This document shows positions 21,819 to 21,931 of a stretch of DNA of 21,931 bases, piece after piece. Where the stretch lies: assembly GCF_947253055.1 (NCBI RefSeq), contig NZ_CAMXYE010000014.1, forward strand, positions 1 through 21,931. The letters run 5' to 3'. The notes beneath the pieces are model-generated. The model made no database searches and was not told the DNA's origin. It saw nothing but the letters and a program-made list of their open reading frames with translations. This DNA comes from an uncultured Arcanobacterium sp. (GTDB taxonomy: Bacteria > Actinomycetota > Actinomycetes > Actinomycetales > Actinomycetaceae). Every line of letters starts with the position of its first letter. The first letter of the stretch is position 1. A program made the position numbers and the translations under genes.

Positions 21819-21866
21819 ACAGTTAGAAAGAACATCTGGGGGCAAAGGGGGCTTAACTGTTAAAAT
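21819..21866 (+). promoter_or_regulatory. Extended -10 promoter with flanking inverted repeat
   Basis: TGTTAAAAT at 21858-21866 is a TGn-extended -10 for the gene at 21889. ACAGTTA (21819-21825) and TAACTGT (21854-21860) form a 7-bp inverted repeat separated by 28 bases, the right arm overlapping the -10. This could be an operator or a chance match. Confidence 0.4.
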
Positions 21867-21888
21867 TGCTGCGGAGGAAAGGAAATTT

Positions 21889-21931
21889 ATGCGATTGGAA
21901 AAACTGGGAGCGCTTTTTCTCGGTCTGGTCA
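21889..21931 (+). CDS. Start of an unidentified gene, cut by the window edge
   Basis: The first 14 codons read MRLEKLGALFLGLV. ATG 21889 is preceded by GGAGG and AGGAAAGG within 73-82 of the 21800s, a good ribosome binding site. The charged start followed by a hydrophobic run looks like the beginning of a signal peptide or a membrane helix. Nothing more can be said. Confidence 0.65.
   Translation, partial: MRLEKLGALFLGLV

Overview
This window looks like a chromosomal segment from an actinobacterium of moderate G+C. The mycothiol conjugate amidase Mca, an actinobacterial-type GreA, an Rv1086-type short-chain cis-prenyltransferase, a monomeric NADP isocitrate dehydrogenase and many apparently leaderless genes all support this. 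The order greA - mca - hemolysin III - uppS, then xseB/xseA - ispH - rmuC - ychF, matches a compressed version of the order I recall from Mycobacterium tuberculosis (about Rv1080c to Rv1112). Family-level placement (an Actinomycetaceae-like organism) is only a guess. I see no insertion sequence, prophage, CRISPR array or intact RNA gene.

Layout. An 18-bp x 4 tandem repeat fills the left edge (1-72) and touches the greA stop codon. greA (-) and mca (+) diverge across a 393-bp gap. A hemolysin III/PAQR membrane protein (-) and uppS (+) follow. The operon xseA-xseB-pfkB-like kinase (-) faces ispH (+). rmuC (-) lies between ispH and ychF (+). A lone trpB (-) sits behind a trp attenuator with a Trp-Trp-Trp leader peptide. 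Upstream lie a patatin-like hydrolase (-) and an MscS-type channel (-). A macro-domain protein (+), a monomeric isocitrate dehydrogenase (-), a small tyrosine phosphatase (+), an alpha/beta hydrolase (+) and an acyl-AMP ligase (+) come next. The lipB-lipA lipoate operon (-) and the first 14 codons of an unidentified + gene end the window.

Roles. Most genes are housekeeping: transcript cleavage (GreA), DNA metabolism (XseAB, RmuC), isoprenoid supply (IspH, then UppS), thiol detoxification (Mca), lipoate synthesis and the TCA cycle. The clearest regulatory element is the trpB attenuator at 11229-11345. Its segments 1 and 3, and 2 and 4, are literal copies of each other, and its leader peptide may begin at the transcript 5' end.

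Two patterns run across the whole window. First, five genes plus the trp leader have a TAnnnT hexamer exactly six bases before the start codon and no Shine-Dalgarno sequence, the signature of leaderless mRNAs. Second, most intergenic gaps, and two protein termini, carry their own short tandem duplication (unit 8-25 bp). The units are unrelated between loci, which suggests local slippage rather than a dispersed mobile repeat.
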